Assembly (NCBI GenBank): GCA_012026935.1
Contig: VEPI01000036.1
Coordinates: forward strand, 44,047-108,046
Source of the DNA: Melioribacter sp.
GTDB lineage: Bacteria; Bacteroidota; Ignavibacteria; Ignavibacteriales; Melioribacteraceae
Length of the DNA stretch: 64,000 nt
Direction of reading: 5' to 3'
The position numbers and the translations under genes were made by a program. Below are positions 52,702 to 63,014 of this stretch, piece after piece. Positions within the stretch are counted from its first letter, which is position 1, and each line of letters starts with the position of its first letter. The notes under the pieces are model-generated. The model was not told the DNA's origin and ran no database searches. It saw only the letters and a program-made list of their open reading frames with translations.

Positions 52702-55700
52702 ATGAAAAATACATTTAGAACAATTTTAATATATACATTTTTCTCAACAGCCCTATTTGCTCAGTTTGGTCAAAATAAAGTAAATTATAAAGATACTGAG
52801 TGGTTCTACATTCAGACCAAACATTTTGATATTTATTTTACTGTTGGAGGAGAAAAGATTGCGGAATTTACAGCTTCAGCATCTGAAGATGCTCTTTCGA
52901 GAATTCAAAAGGATCTGAACTACCAGCTAAATAATAGAGTCTCACTAATTGTTTATAACAGCCATAATGATTTTCAAGAAACTAACGTTACCGATGAATA
53001 TACAGGAAAAGGTACAGGCGGTTTTACAGAGCCATTTAAAAATCGTGTTGTATTCCCTTTCGAAGGTTCTTATAAAAAATTTCAGCATGTTATTGCCCAC
53101 GAGTTAGTACACGCAGTGATGCGAGATATGTATTTCGGCGGAACTATTCAGAATATTATTTCAAAAGGGATTACTCTTCAGGTTCCCACTTGGTTTATGG
53201 AAGGAAGCGCTGAATATCTTTCGCAGGGCTGGGAAACCAATACAGATATGTTCATACGTAATTCTATTATTAGCGAAACCCTTCCTGATATAAATCAGCT
53301 TGATGGATATTTGGCATACCGCGGCGGTCAATCCGTATTCAGATATATTGCTGATACTTACGGCAGACAAAAAGTCGGAGAGATTATAAGCAAAATTCAA
53401 AATTACGGTACACTTGAGCAAACACTCAAAGCAGCTATTGGTATTGGAATAGAAGAATTAAATGAAAGGTGGAAAAAAAGTTTAAAGAAACAGTTCTGGC
53501 CTGATATTGCTGTTAAACAAGATCCAGATGAACTTTCTAAAAGATTAACCGATAATAAAAAAATTGGAGGATTTTATAATACTAGCCCTGTTCTTTCACC
53601 GCAAGGTGATAAAATTGCATTTATCTCGGACCGTGATATTTATCTAGATGTGTATATTATGGATGCGCAGGATGGAAAAGTTCTTAAAAAAATTGTTGAA
53701 AGCGGAAAGACTACCGACTTTGAAGAGTTAACTGTTCTTCACCCTTCATTAACATGGTCTCCTGATAATAAACGTATTGCTCTTTCTTCAAAATCGGGAG
53801 GATATGATGTAATTACAATTATTGATGCAGAGACTGAAATTAGTTACGAGCTTCCTTTCAAACTACCCGGCATTGAAACAATTAATTGGTCGAGAGACGG
53901 AAATAAATTAGCTTTTATAGCTTACAACTCTCAGCAATCAGATGTTTACATTTATGATTTTTCAACTAAGAATCTTATAAACCTAACTGATGATATTTTT
54001 AGCGATACTGATCCGATATGGACACCGGACGGGAAAAAAATTATTTTTTCATCCGACCGTGATAACGATTTAAAACAGACTACACCTACAGCGGACTTCC
54101 AAATGTTTAATCACCCATTTAAGCAACTCGATATTTACTCAATTGATATTGAGACAAAAAATATTGAACGCATTACGGATTGGAAATATAGTGATGAAAA
54201 ATCTCCGGCAATTTCTTCCGATGGTAAAGAATTATTATTTGTGTCTGATAAAAATGGTATAAATAATATTTACAGAATAAAGATTGATTCGATAGAAAAT
54301 AATTTATCACCTATTCCAAAAGCACTTCCAATAACTAATTCTCTTAGCGATCTTGGTCAGTTATCACTTTCATACGACGGTAAAAAATTAGTTTTTGCTG
54401 CTCTTTATAATTTGGGGTATAACATTTTTATGCTGAACAATCCGTTCGATATGAAACTTGAAACCGATTCTCTTAAGTATACCGATTATATGAAATCAAT
54501 TGTTTCTGCAAAAAATAAAAATGAAGAAAAATCTTCATTTCAAACAATTACTTTGAAAGACTCTACCGACCAGCAAAAGGCAGCAATTGCTGATTCAACA
54601 AATCAAAAAACAAAAATATTTGTAGGACAATTTGAGAAGGATAAAAAATCTGTTAATGATTCTACACAAACCGATTATAGTAAATATGTTTTTGTACACG
54701 ATCCGGCAGAAAGCGACAGTGCAAGAATTGAAAAAAGAAATCAGATTTTCCGCGAGACTTTGGATAAGAACGGCAATTTTCTAGTCAACAGATATAAAGT
54801 AAATTTCTCACCGGATTTAATTTACGCCAATGCCGGTTACAGTACTCTTTACGGATTATTAGGTACAACCGTTCTCTCATTCAGCGATGTTTTAGGAAAT
54901 CATCGCTTAATTGGTCAAACAAGTTTGCAGGTTGATATTAAGAACAGCGATTACGGATTAGCTTATTACTATTTAAAAGAGCGGGTTGATTTTGGTATTC
55001 AAGCATTTCATACAGCAAGATTTCTTTACAGGGATTCAAATTTAGGTTCAGAATTATACCGGTTCACTAATTTCGGTTTAATCGGTATGGCAAGTTATCC
55101 ATTAGACCGCTTTCACAGAATGGACTTCGGTTTAAGTGTATTAAGTGTTAGTGCAGATAATTTGGATAATTCATCTGTCCCTTCCGATCATAACACATAT
55201 ATATTACCTTCATTTAGTTTTGTCCAAGACAATGTATTGTGGGGATATACTTCTCCAATAGAAGGAACGCGCTATTCACTTACTTTATTTGGTGATCCGG
55301 GATTTAGCCGAAGCACTCAAAGTTTTTATTCTTTAGTATTCGATTACAGAAACTATTTCCGTTTTTGGTTCGATAACGGATTTGTATTCAGACTTTCCGG
55401 CGGAATTTCCGGCGGTGCAAATGCACAGAGATTTTTTATCGGCGGAACCGAAAATTGGATTAATAGAACATTCGCAACCGGCGGTATTCCAATATCCAAT
55501 GCGAATGATTTTGCATTTTTAACCCCTGCTCTTCCTTTACGCGGTTATGATTATGCCGAACAATTAGGCACTAAATACGGCTTACTGAATTTAGAATTAC
55601 GTTTACCAATTATTCGATATTTATTAACCGGCGGGTTACCGCTTTTCTTCCAGAATATTTTGGGCGTTGCTTTTGTTGACGTCGGTTCTGCTTGGGATAA

Positions 55701-55890
55701 CACAAGCAAATTACAATTAATTGGTAAAGATGAGAATGGAGAAGCCGTAACAAAAGATCTATTGATTGGTACGGGTGTTGGTTTTAGATTATATATGTTG
55801 TTCTTATGGAGATTGGATATTGCTTGGAAATTTGATTTAAATAAATTTTCTTCACCACGTTATTATTTATCAATCGGATTAGATTTTTAG
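52702..55890 (+). CDS. Multidomain protein: gluzincin-like metallopeptidase, PD40/TolB-like propeller and C-terminal outer membrane barrel
   Basis: HELVHAVM...WFMEGSAEY (HExxH...E); KIAFISDRDIYLDVYIMD, KIIFSSDRDND, ELLFVSDKNGINNIY propeller blades; C-terminus YYLSIGLDF. Confidence 0.8.
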   Translation: MKNTFRTILIYTFFSTALFAQFGQNKVNYKDTEWFYIQTKHFDIYFTVGGEKIAEFTASASEDALSRIQKDLNYQLNNRVSLIVYNSHNDFQETNVTDEYTGKGTGGFTEPFKNRVVFPFEGSYKKFQHVIAHELVHAVMRDMYFGGTIQNIISKGITLQVPTWFMEGSAEYLSQGWETNTDMFIRNSIISETLPDINQLDGYLAYRGGQSVFRYIADTYGRQKVGEIISKIQNYGTLEQTLKAAIGIGIEELNERWKKSLKKQFWPDIAVKQDPDELSKRLTDNKKIGGFYNTSPVLSPQGDKIAFISDRDIYLDVYIMDAQDGKVLKKIVESGKTTDFEELTVLHPSLTWSPDNKRIALSSKSGGYDVITIIDAETEISYELPFKLPGIETINWSRDGNKLAFIAYNSQQSDVYIYDFSTKNLINLTDDIFSDTDPIWTPDGKKIIFSSDRDNDLKQTTPTADFQMFNHPFKQLDIYSIDIETKNIERITDWKYSDEKSPAISSDGKELLFVSDKNGINNIYRIKIDSIENNLSPIPKALPITNSLSDLGQLSLSYDGKKLVFAALYNLGYNIFMLNNPFDMKLETDSLKYTDYMKSIVSAKNKNEEKSSFQTITLKDSTDQQKAAIADSTNQKTKIFVGQFEKDKKSVNDSTQTDYSKYVFVHDPAESDSARIEKRNQIFRETLDKNGNFLVNRYKVNFSPDLIYANAGYSTLYGLLGTTVLSFSDVLGNHRLIGQTSLQVDIKNSDYGLAYYYLKERVDFGIQAFHTARFLYRDSNLGSELYRFTNFGLIGMASYPLDRFHRMDFGLSVLSVSADNLDNSSVPSDHNTYILPSFSFVQDNVLWGYTSPIEGTRYSLTLFGDPGFSRSTQSFYSLVFDYRNYFRFWFDNGFVFRLSGGISGGANAQRFFIGGTENWINRTFATGGIPISNANDFAFLTPALPLRGYDYAEQLGTKYGLLNLELRLPIIRYLLTGGLPLFFQNILGVAFVDVGSAWDNTSKLQLIGKDENGEAVTKDLLIGTGVGFRLYMLFLWRLDIAWKFDLNKFSSPRYYLSIGLDF

Positions 55891-55912
55891 AAGAAGTAGA
55901 TCATTTTATGAT

Positions 55913-56149
55913 TTACTTCTTTTCACTACTGTGAGAATCAGATTTTTTTTCGATCGGTTTAGTTGTAGACTTCTTATAATCGGTTTGATAGAAACCGCTT
56001 CCCTTAAATATCGGTATTGAACCCGCGCCAATTAACCTTTTAATATGCCCTTTACACTTAGGACATATTGTTAAATGTTCTTCAGAAATTCTCTGAAAAT
56101 GCTCAAACGTATAACCGCAGTCTAAACATTTATAATCGTATGTAGGCAT
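55913..56149 (-). CDS. FmdB-family zinc ribbon protein
   Basis: MPTYDYKCLDCGYTFEHFQRISEEHLTICPKCKGHIKRLIGAGSIPIFKGSGFYQTDY; internal Met start preferred. Confidence 0.92.
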   Translation of the reverse strand: MPTYDYKCLDCGYTFEHFQRISEEHLTICPKCKGHIKRLIGAGSIPIFKGSGFYQTDYKKSTTKPIEKKSDSHSSEKK

Positions 56150-56272
56150 TTTCTTCCTTAAATAATAATTTTCAAAAACATTGAACGAAAAAATAAACAG
56201 TGAGATTAACAAATCAAACTTCTATTTTGTTAACCATTTTTTTTGCATATTTGTTCAAAATAATTTTGGACC

Positions 56273-56935
56273 ATGAAACTTAGAATCTTATTCCTGCTGG
56301 CAATCTCTGTATTACTTAATAGCTGCCTAAATTACACACAGGTAACAACTATCAAAACAGATGGATCCGGAAGTATGTTCATCCATTATTGGATGAAATG
56401 GGCTACATCAAAAGATTCATCGGTTGTAGAACAGCTTGGGATTTTCAGCAAAGATTCTGTCTTTAAGGAATTTTCTTCTGAATACAGTTCCATAACAAAT
56501 GTTGAAGTATATAAAGATCCCGCAGACAGCAGTATTCATGCTAAAGTAGAACTCAACTTTAATAGTTTGGATTCATTAAATCTTACACCTGCATTCCGTA
56601 AGTCTGAATTATCCATTAAAGATGGACCCAAAAACACAAAGATATTTTCTCAGTTTATTCCATCAATAGCAACAGGTTTTGGGTTTGAAAGCAAAAATTT
56701 TTCAATTTCTTACATTTATTATTTACCCGGTGAAATATTAAGTCATAATGCTACTGAAGTTGACAGAAATAAACTCACATGGAAATACTCATTAGATGAA
56801 ATCGGTACAGGTAAATATATAACTGCTACCTACCGCGCATTCAAACTAAAAGAAACTCCAACTTGGATATTTATTTGTGCTCTATTTGTATTAGTGGTAG
56901 TTATAATTTATTTATTCAGTAAAAGGATGAAATAA
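56273..56935 (+). CDS. Putative lipoprotein of unknown function with C-terminal TM segment
   Basis: Lipobox-like LLNSC; C-terminal WIFICALFVLVVVIIYLFSKRMK. Confidence 0.7.
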   Translation: MKLRILFLLAISVLLNSCLNYTQVTTIKTDGSGSMFIHYWMKWATSKDSSVVEQLGIFSKDSVFKEFSSEYSSITNVEVYKDPADSSIHAKVELNFNSLDSLNLTPAFRKSELSIKDGPKNTKIFSQFIPSIATGFGFESKNFSISYIYYLPGEILSHNATEVDRNKLTWKYSLDEIGTGKYITATYRAFKLKETPTWIFICALFVLVVVIIYLFSKRMK

Positions 56936-56970
56936 CCTTCGTATTACAAGCAAACTCTAACGCTCTTAAG

Positions 56971-57001
56971 TTGACAACCCTTTTTGATTTCTTTATATTT
57001 G
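56971..57001 (+). promoter_or_regulatory. Putative prs promoter TTGACA-N17-TATATTTG
   Basis: TTGACA 56971-56976 and TATATTTG 56994-57001. Confidence 0.65.
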
Positions 57002-57037
57002 GCCACCATTTTTAGAAATAGGATCTGATTTTAAGCT

Positions 57038-57979
57038 TTGGAGCAGCAACCGTTTATATTTTCCGGTACTTCCAATAGGGAACTTACCCTTAAAATCTGC
57101 AATTACCTGAATTTAGCCCAAGGTACTATAGACGTAAGAAAGTTTAGTGATGGTGAAATCTGGGTTAAGTTTATGGAAAACATTCGTGGTCGTGATGTGT
57201 ATATCGTACAGTCAACACATCCGCCGGCAGAAAATCTAATGGAATTACTGATCACGATTGATGCTGCAAAACGGGCGTCTGCTACTAAAGTTACTGCAGT
57301 TATACCATATTTTGGTTATGCCAGACAGGATAGAAAAGATCAGCCAAGAGTTTCTATTAGTGCAAAACTTGTTGCAAATTTAATTACGGTTGCCGGCGCA
57401 GATCGTGTTATAACAATGGATTTGCATGCTGCTCAAATTCAAGGATTCTTTGATATACCATTTGATCACTTATATGCTTCTCCGGTTTTCACTGGATTAT
57501 TTAAAGATTTGCCAAAAGATTTAGCAGTAGTTTCTCCCGATATCGGAGGAATAAAACTTGCCCGTTCTTATGCAAAAAGATTAGATGCAGGTTTAGTTGT
57601 TATTGATAAAAGAAGACCAAAACATAATCAAGTTGAAGCCATGAATATTATTGGAGACGTAAGCGGTAAAAATGTTCTTATTGTTGATGACCTAATTGAT
57701 ACTGGCGGGACTTTTGTTGCTGCAGTTAATACATTGAAAGAAAAAGGTGCTAAAGAAATTTATGGTGCCGTTACACATCCCCTGCTTTCAGGCGATGCTA
57801 TAAAAAAAATTGAGGGTTCTGCAATTACTAAATTATATGTAACTGACAGTATTCCTTTAAAAAATGAACTTAGTAAAAAGATCGTTGTTAGAACTGCATC
57901 GGGTTTATTAGCTGAGGCAATTGTTCGTTCACACAGAAACGAATCTATAAGTTCACTATTTGAAATTGATAAAAATTAG
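57038..57979 (+). CDS. prs: Ribose-phosphate pyrophosphokinase (TTG start)
   Basis: KFSDGEIWVKFMENIRGRDVYIVQSTHPPAENLMELLI, FGYARQDRKDQPRVSISAKLVANL, VLIVDDLIDTGGTF. Confidence 0.96.
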   Translation: MEQQPFIFSGTSNRELTLKICNYLNLAQGTIDVRKFSDGEIWVKFMENIRGRDVYIVQSTHPPAENLMELLITIDAAKRASATKVTAVIPYFGYARQDRKDQPRVSISAKLVANLITVAGADRVITMDLHAAQIQGFFDIPFDHLYASPVFTGLFKDLPKDLAVVSPDIGGIKLARSYAKRLDAGLVVIDKRRPKHNQVEAMNIIGDVSGKNVLIVDDLIDTGGTFVAAVNTLKEKGAKEIYGAVTHPLLSGDAIKKIEGSAITKLYVTDSIPLKNELSKKIVVRTASGLLAEAIVRSHRNESISSLFEIDKN

Positions 57980-58010
57980 AAAAGAAATTATTTCAGGAGA
58001 TAATTAAGCA

Positions 58011-58664
58011 ATGTCAGAATTATTAGTACAAGCAAACGCAAGACCTCTCACTACAAAAGGTGCTGTTAACCAATTGAGAAGAGACGGTAACGTTCCGGGA
58101 ATTTACTATGCAAAAGGCGTTGATCCGATTGCAATATATATAACTGAACGTAATCTTAAACCCCTTGTTTTCACATCTGAGACACACATTATCAATCTTA
58201 AAATAGATGATGGCGAAGAGAGAAAATCAATATTAAAAAATATTCAGTTCGATCCTGTTACAGACAGAGTAACACATTTTGATCTTCTGGGTATATCTGC
58301 AGATCAAGAAATCGAAATTGAAGTACCTGTCATTCTTGAAGGACAAGCTGTTGGTGTCCGCGAAGGCGGTATTGTTCAACATACTATTCACAAATTGAGC
58401 ATCTCGTGTTTACCGGGAGATATTCCGGAACATATTGTAATTGATATTTCCGAGTTAAGTTTAGGAAAATCCGTGCACATTCGCGATCTTCATTTTGATA
58501 AAGTAAAATTCTTGCAGTCAGAAAATCAAATAATTGTTTCCGTTGTTATGCCGCGAGCAATTGTTGAACCAACACCTGCAGAAGTTGTTCCGGGTGAAGA
58601 GAAAGTTGAACCTGAGGTTATTGGCAAGGGTAAACCAACTGACGAAGAAGAAGAAGAGGAATAA
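58011..58664 (+). CDS. rplY: 50S ribosomal protein L25 (Ctc form)
   Basis: Typical L25 N-terminus and TL5/CTC C-terminal domain, acidic tail DEEEEEE. Confidence 0.92.
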   Translation: MSELLVQANARPLTTKGAVNQLRRDGNVPGIYYAKGVDPIAIYITERNLKPLVFTSETHIINLKIDDGEERKSILKNIQFDPVTDRVTHFDLLGISADQEIEIEVPVILEGQAVGVREGGIVQHTIHKLSISCLPGDIPEHIVIDISELSLGKSVHIRDLHFDKVKFLQSENQIIVSVVMPRAIVEPTPAEVVPGEEKVEPEVIGKGKPTDEEEEEE

Positions 58665-58671
58665 ATTAAGT

Positions 58672-59280
58672 TTGCATAGTATTGTAGGATTAGGAAATCC
58701 AGGCAAGAGATACGATTTTACCAGGCACAACGTAGGTTTTCAAATACTTGATCTGTTTGCGGAAAAAAATAAAATAAAATTTAAAACCTCTAAAAAGGAT
58801 TATTTTTATTCGGAAGGTCTGTTTAGATCTTCCGATTTTTTTTTGGTAAAACCTACAACTTACATGAACTCAAGCGGTGTTGCGGTTTCAGATTTTGTTA
58901 ATGAGTATTCTATTGATTTGAAAGACCTCTTAATTGTTTACGACGATGTAAATCTTCAACCGGGACAAATTAGATTAAGAAAATCCGGAAGCGACGGTGG
59001 TCATAACGGAATCAAATCAATTATTTATCATCTTCAGTATGATACTTTCCCCCGTTTGAGATTTGGTATAGGAAGTGAATTTGAAAAAGGTGATATGGCT
59101 GAATTTGTTCTAGCAAAATTTAACAATAACGAGACGAATTTAGTTAAAGAAAGCTTGGGCTTCGCGGTTGAATTAATTGAACAATTTATTACCGGGGGTT
59201 ATAAATCAATGTTGGATTTTTTCAGTAAACAAATAAAAGATAAGAATACCGACGAAAACCTAAATATTGACGGTAATTAA
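58672..59280 (+). CDS. pth: Peptidyl-tRNA hydrolase (TTG start)
   Basis: IVGLGNPGKRYDFTRHNVGFQ, KPTTYMNSSGVAV, VYDDVNLQPGQIRLRKSGSDGGHNGIKSI; the ORF-track start at 58534 overlaps rplY. Confidence 0.94.
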   Translation: MHSIVGLGNPGKRYDFTRHNVGFQILDLFAEKNKIKFKTSKKDYFYSEGLFRSSDFFLVKPTTYMNSSGVAVSDFVNEYSIDLKDLLIVYDDVNLQPGQIRLRKSGSDGGHNGIKSIIYHLQYDTFPRLRFGIGSEFEKGDMAEFVLAKFNNNETNLVKESLGFAVELIEQFITGGYKSMLDFFSKQIKDKNTDENLNIDGN

Positions 59281-59406
59281 CTTTAAAAGAACTTTAATTA
59301 AATATTGCACCACTACATAAATAATCATATTTTTTGAGCCCAAATTATAAACCCTGCTTCCCGAATAAATCGGGAGGCCATTAGACCATAGGGAGGTGAA
59401 GTAACA

Positions 59407-59796
59407 ATGCGTAAAAGAACCTACGAAAGCGTTATCATTATTAACGCTGCTCTCGAAGACGATCAAGTCGAAACAACAATCTCACGAATGCAAGAAACAA
59501 TTACTACACACGGCGGAGAACTTATTGAGGTGGATAAGTGGGGTAGAAAACGTCTTGCATATCCTATCAAAAAAGCTAAAAGCGGTTACTATGTTGTGTT
59601 CAGATTCAGCGCAACAACTGATCTGGTTGCAACACTTGAACGTAATTACAGGTTGGATGAAAATATTATAAGATATTTGACCATTCAACTGGATAAATTT
59701 GCACTTGAAGCAATTGCAAAACAAAAAGAAGCTTCTAAAAATGCAGAACTGAATGCTCAAGAAGCTCAAACTAAAGTAACTGAAAGCCAAGTATAA
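59407..59796 (+). CDS. rpsF: 30S ribosomal protein S6
   Basis: YESVIIINAALEDDQVETTISRMQE..., VDKWGRKRLAYPIKKAKSGYYVVFRF. Confidence 0.96.
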   Translation: MRKRTYESVIIINAALEDDQVETTISRMQETITTHGGELIEVDKWGRKRLAYPIKKAKSGYYVVFRFSATTDLVATLERNYRLDENIIRYLTIQLDKFALEAIAKQKEASKNAELNAQEAQTKVTESQV

Positions 59797-59824
59797 TTTA
59801 ATATTAAGATAAGTAACGGAGGAA

Positions 59825-60298
59825 ATGATGGCTGAACTTAAGATGCCAGAACTAAATAGTGTTATTGTTGCAGGTAACTTAACTAAAGATCCTGTATTCA
59901 GACAAACTTCAAACAGTACACCTGTAGTAAATTTCCATGTAGCTGCTAACAGACGTTATAAAGACAGCAGTAATCAATGGCAGGAAGATGTTTGTTATGT
60001 TGGTGTTGTTGCTTGGAATAAATTAGCCGATAGTTGCAGAGATCGTCTTAAAAAAGGAAGTGCAGTTTTAATTGATGGAGAACTTCAAAGCAGAACTTTC
60101 AAAACTGATGACGGTAAAAACAGAACTATCGTTGAAATAAAAGCAAAGAGAATTCAATTCTTAAATAAATTTAGCAAAACCACCACCAACGGTGAAGATG
60201 TTATTGTAGAATCCGATGAAGCAGATTATGAGGATAATTCATTCGATAAATTTTTAACTGATGAGGAATCCGACTTAATGAAAGGGAGTAAAGCATGA
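59825..60298 (+). CDS. ssb: Single-stranded DNA-binding protein
   Basis: [37 protein letters not shown], between rpsF and rpsR. Confidence 0.94.
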   Translation: MMAELKMPELNSVIVAGNLTKDPVFRQTSNSTPVVNFHVAANRRYKDSSNQWQEDVCYVGVVAWNKLADSCRDRLKKGSAVLIDGELQSRTFKTDDGKNRTIVEIKAKRIQFLNKFSKTTTNGEDVIVESDEADYEDNSFDKFLTDEESDLMKGSKA

Positions 60299-60537
60299 GG
60301 CCGACACAACAAAGAAATAACGGGATGAAAACTCAGAAAAAAGTTAAAAGAATAATTGATAGTTATATTGACTACAAAGAATCGAAACAACTTCAGAGAT
60401 TTCTAACCGATCAAGGTAAAATAATTCCTCGCAGAATTACCGGACTAACAGCGAAACAACACAGAGAATTAGTTCAGGCAATTAAGAGAGCAAGACAATT
60501 AGCAATTTTGCCATTCGTTTCAGAAGCAGTTAAGTAG
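60295..60537 (+). CDS. rpsR: 30S ribosomal protein S18
   Basis: [55 protein letters not shown]. Confidence 0.96.
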   Translation: MRPTQQRNNGMKTQKKVKRIIDSYIDYKESKQLQRFLTDQGKIIPRRITGLTAKQHRELVQAIKRARQLAILPFVSEAVK

Positions 60538-60547
60538 GAGAGATAAG

Positions 60548-60991
60548 ATGAAAGTAATATTAAGAAAAAATTTCGATCAGCTTGGAAAAGTTGGCGACGT
60601 ATTAACTGTAAAAGACGGTTATGCCAGAAATTATTTAATCCCCCGTCAAATTGCTTATCAAGCAACAAAAGGAAATATTTTAGCACTTGAAGAAGAAAAG
60701 AAACAGATCACTAAAAAAGAAGCAAAGGAATTAGAAGCTGCTCAAAAATTTGCGTCCGATCTTGAAAAAGTATCTATTACTATTCCCGTTAAGGTCGGCG
60801 AAGAAGATAAGATTTTCGGAACGGTTACAAACCAAATGATCTCTGATTCATTAAAAGAAAAAGGGTTTGATATTGAGAAGAGAAAAATTGAAATAACAGA
60901 ACCGATCAAATCACTTGGAATTTACAGTGTTTCTATAAAACTTCACCCGAGTGTTTCTGCTACAGTTAAGACTTGGGTTGTAAGAGAATAG
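60548..60991 (+). CDS. rplI: 50S ribosomal protein L9
   Basis: MKVILRKNFDQLGKVGDVLTVKDGYARNYLIPRQIA. Confidence 0.96.
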   Translation: MKVILRKNFDQLGKVGDVLTVKDGYARNYLIPRQIAYQATKGNILALEEEKKQITKKEAKELEAAQKFASDLEKVSITIPVKVGEEDKIFGTVTNQMISDSLKEKGFDIEKRKIEITEPIKSLGIYSVSIKLHPSVSATVKTWVVRE

Positions 60992-61008
60992 ATAAAAATA
61001 TTTTATTG

Positions 61009-61034
61009 CCCCGATTATTTTTCGGGGTTTTATT
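61009..61034 (+). terminator. Terminator-like hairpin after rplI
   Basis: CCCCGA-TTATTTT-TCGGGG followed by TTTTATTT. Confidence 0.7.
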
Positions 61035-61082
61035 TAAGCAATATTTTAACACTAATTTTAAAACTAAAAAACATATACCAGA

Positions 61083-62993
61083 ATGAAAGAGCTAAGATTT
61101 AGAATCATTTTGATTGTAGGCGCAATTGCTCTCTGTTTATACTTACTCTATCCTACTTACAAAGACTATCAGAACACTAAGACAGTTATTGCTCAGGTAG
61201 AAGGATTACAGCCAAGTATTAAAAAGAACAATCCCTCACTCACAAATGCTCAGATCAAAGATATTATTGCATCTAAGAAAGACAGCATTCTAACAAACAA
61301 TCCTGATTATCGTTCAGCCAGAGAAAAGAGAATGAAACTTGGTCTCGATCTCCAGGGCGGAATGTATCTTGTAATGGAAGTTAACACTGCTAAGCTTTTA
61401 GAAAAATTAGCAAGGGATCCCGATGATCAATTCAAACAAATCTTAAAATTATCAGAAGCTGAATCTAAGGATTCCGATGAAAATGTTGTCTCCATTCTTG
61501 AAAGAAAGATGAAGCAACAAGGAATAAGGATGAGCAGATATTTCGGTTCGATCCGTGAAGATGATGCTGTAATTACTTCAAAACTGCTTCAGCAGGAATC
61601 GGATGCTGTAACAAGAGCGATAGAAATTATCAGCAATAGAGTTAACCAATACGGCGTATCCGAACCAAGTATTCAAAAACAAGGCTCAAGAAGAATTGTT
61701 ATTGAGTTGCCCGGTATTGCAAGAGAAGAAGAAGCAAAAAGATTATTACAAGGAAGTGCTTTATTGGAATTCAAATTAGTTAAAGATGCTGCTTTTGCTA
61801 TTCCGATTATGAATCAAATCGATCAAGCACTCGCAGGTAAAGCAGGCAAAGACTCAGCTTCAGCTAAAAAAGATGTTGCTTCAAAAACTGATACAACAAA
61901 GAAAGATCAAAAATTAACTAACGAACAATTTGCAAAGGAACATCCGTTCTTTGCTGTTGCCCGTTTACTCGATCCTCAAGGAAGAATTGCCGATGCTTAT
62001 GTTAAAGAAAGTGATAAAAGTAAAATAAACGCATTCCTAGAAAATCCTGAAGTGAAGAAAGTAGTTCCGGATAATATTGAATTTATTTATGATCAAAGAC
62101 CGGAAAAAGATCCAAGCGGAGAAAAATATTTCCGCATGTATATGGTAAATAAAGAAGCATCACTCACAGGCGGAGTTATTGTTGATGCTCAGTCCAACAT
62201 TGATCCGTCAACCTCTGCCCCTGTAGTTAATATGCAAATGAATACTGAAGGTTCACGCGATTGGGCTCAGATCACCGGATCAAATATTAATAAACGATGT
62301 GCAATTGTTCTTGACGGAGTTGTTTATTCGGCACCAAACATTATCGGTAAAATTCCTTCGGGCAATTCACAAATTACCGGTTCAGCAAACCTTGAAGAAG
62401 CAAAGCTGCTTGAGATAGTTTTAAAAGCTGGTGCACTGCCTGCACCTATTGATATTCTTGATCAAAGAACAGTTGGTCCATCACTCGGGCAAGATTCTAT
62501 TAGTAAAGGATTAAATTCCACCTGGATCGGTTATTTAGTAGTAGCAATATTTATGATATTCTACTATAAGAAAGCCGGAACATTTGCATCGTTTGCTTTA
62601 ATAGTCACAATTTTATTATTGATCGGTGTACTTGCGGGATTTGGGGCTACACTTACATTACCGGGCATTGCCGGCATTGTTCTTACAATGGGTGTGGCAG
62701 TGGATGCAAATGTAATTATTTATGAAAGAATTAGAGAAGAATTATCATCCGGTAAAACTGTAAAAGCTGCAGTTGACAGCGGGTTTAAACTTTCATTTGC
62801 CCCAATTTTTGACTCGAATATTACTTCATTTTTTACCGGACTAATTCTTTATCAATTTGGATCCGGCCCTATTCAAGGATTTGCATTAACTCTTATGATA
62901 GGATTGATAACTAGTTTGTTTGCTCAACTTGTTGTAGTCAGAGTGATATTTGATTTTATGGTTGTTAAAGGTTATAAAATTAACGTCGGTTAA
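61083..62993 (+). CDS. secD: Protein translocase subunit SecD
   Basis: KLGLDLQGGMYLVMEV, AIEIISNRVNQYGVSEPSIQKQGSRRIVIELPG, GVAVDANVIIYERIREEL. Confidence 0.96.
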   Translation: MKELRFRIILIVGAIALCLYLLYPTYKDYQNTKTVIAQVEGLQPSIKKNNPSLTNAQIKDIIASKKDSILTNNPDYRSAREKRMKLGLDLQGGMYLVMEVNTAKLLEKLARDPDDQFKQILKLSEAESKDSDENVVSILERKMKQQGIRMSRYFGSIREDDAVITSKLLQQESDAVTRAIEIISNRVNQYGVSEPSIQKQGSRRIVIELPGIAREEEAKRLLQGSALLEFKLVKDAAFAIPIMNQIDQALAGKAGKDSASAKKDVASKTDTTKKDQKLTNEQFAKEHPFFAVARLLDPQGRIADAYVKESDKSKINAFLENPEVKKVVPDNIEFIYDQRPEKDPSGEKYFRMYMVNKEASLTGGVIVDAQSNIDPSTSAPVVNMQMNTEGSRDWAQITGSNINKRCAIVLDGVVYSAPNIIGKIPSGNSQITGSANLEEAKLLEIVLKAGALPAPIDILDQRTVGPSLGQDSISKGLNSTWIGYLVVAIFMIFYYKKAGTFASFALIVTILLLIGVLAGFGATLTLPGIAGIVLTMGVAVDANVIIYERIREELSSGKTVKAAVDSGFKLSFAPIFDSNITSFFTGLILYQFGSGPIQGFALTLMIGLITSLFAQLVVVRVIFDFMVVKGYKINVG

Positions 62994-63014
62994 ATTTTAG
63001 GAGAAATTTCATAG

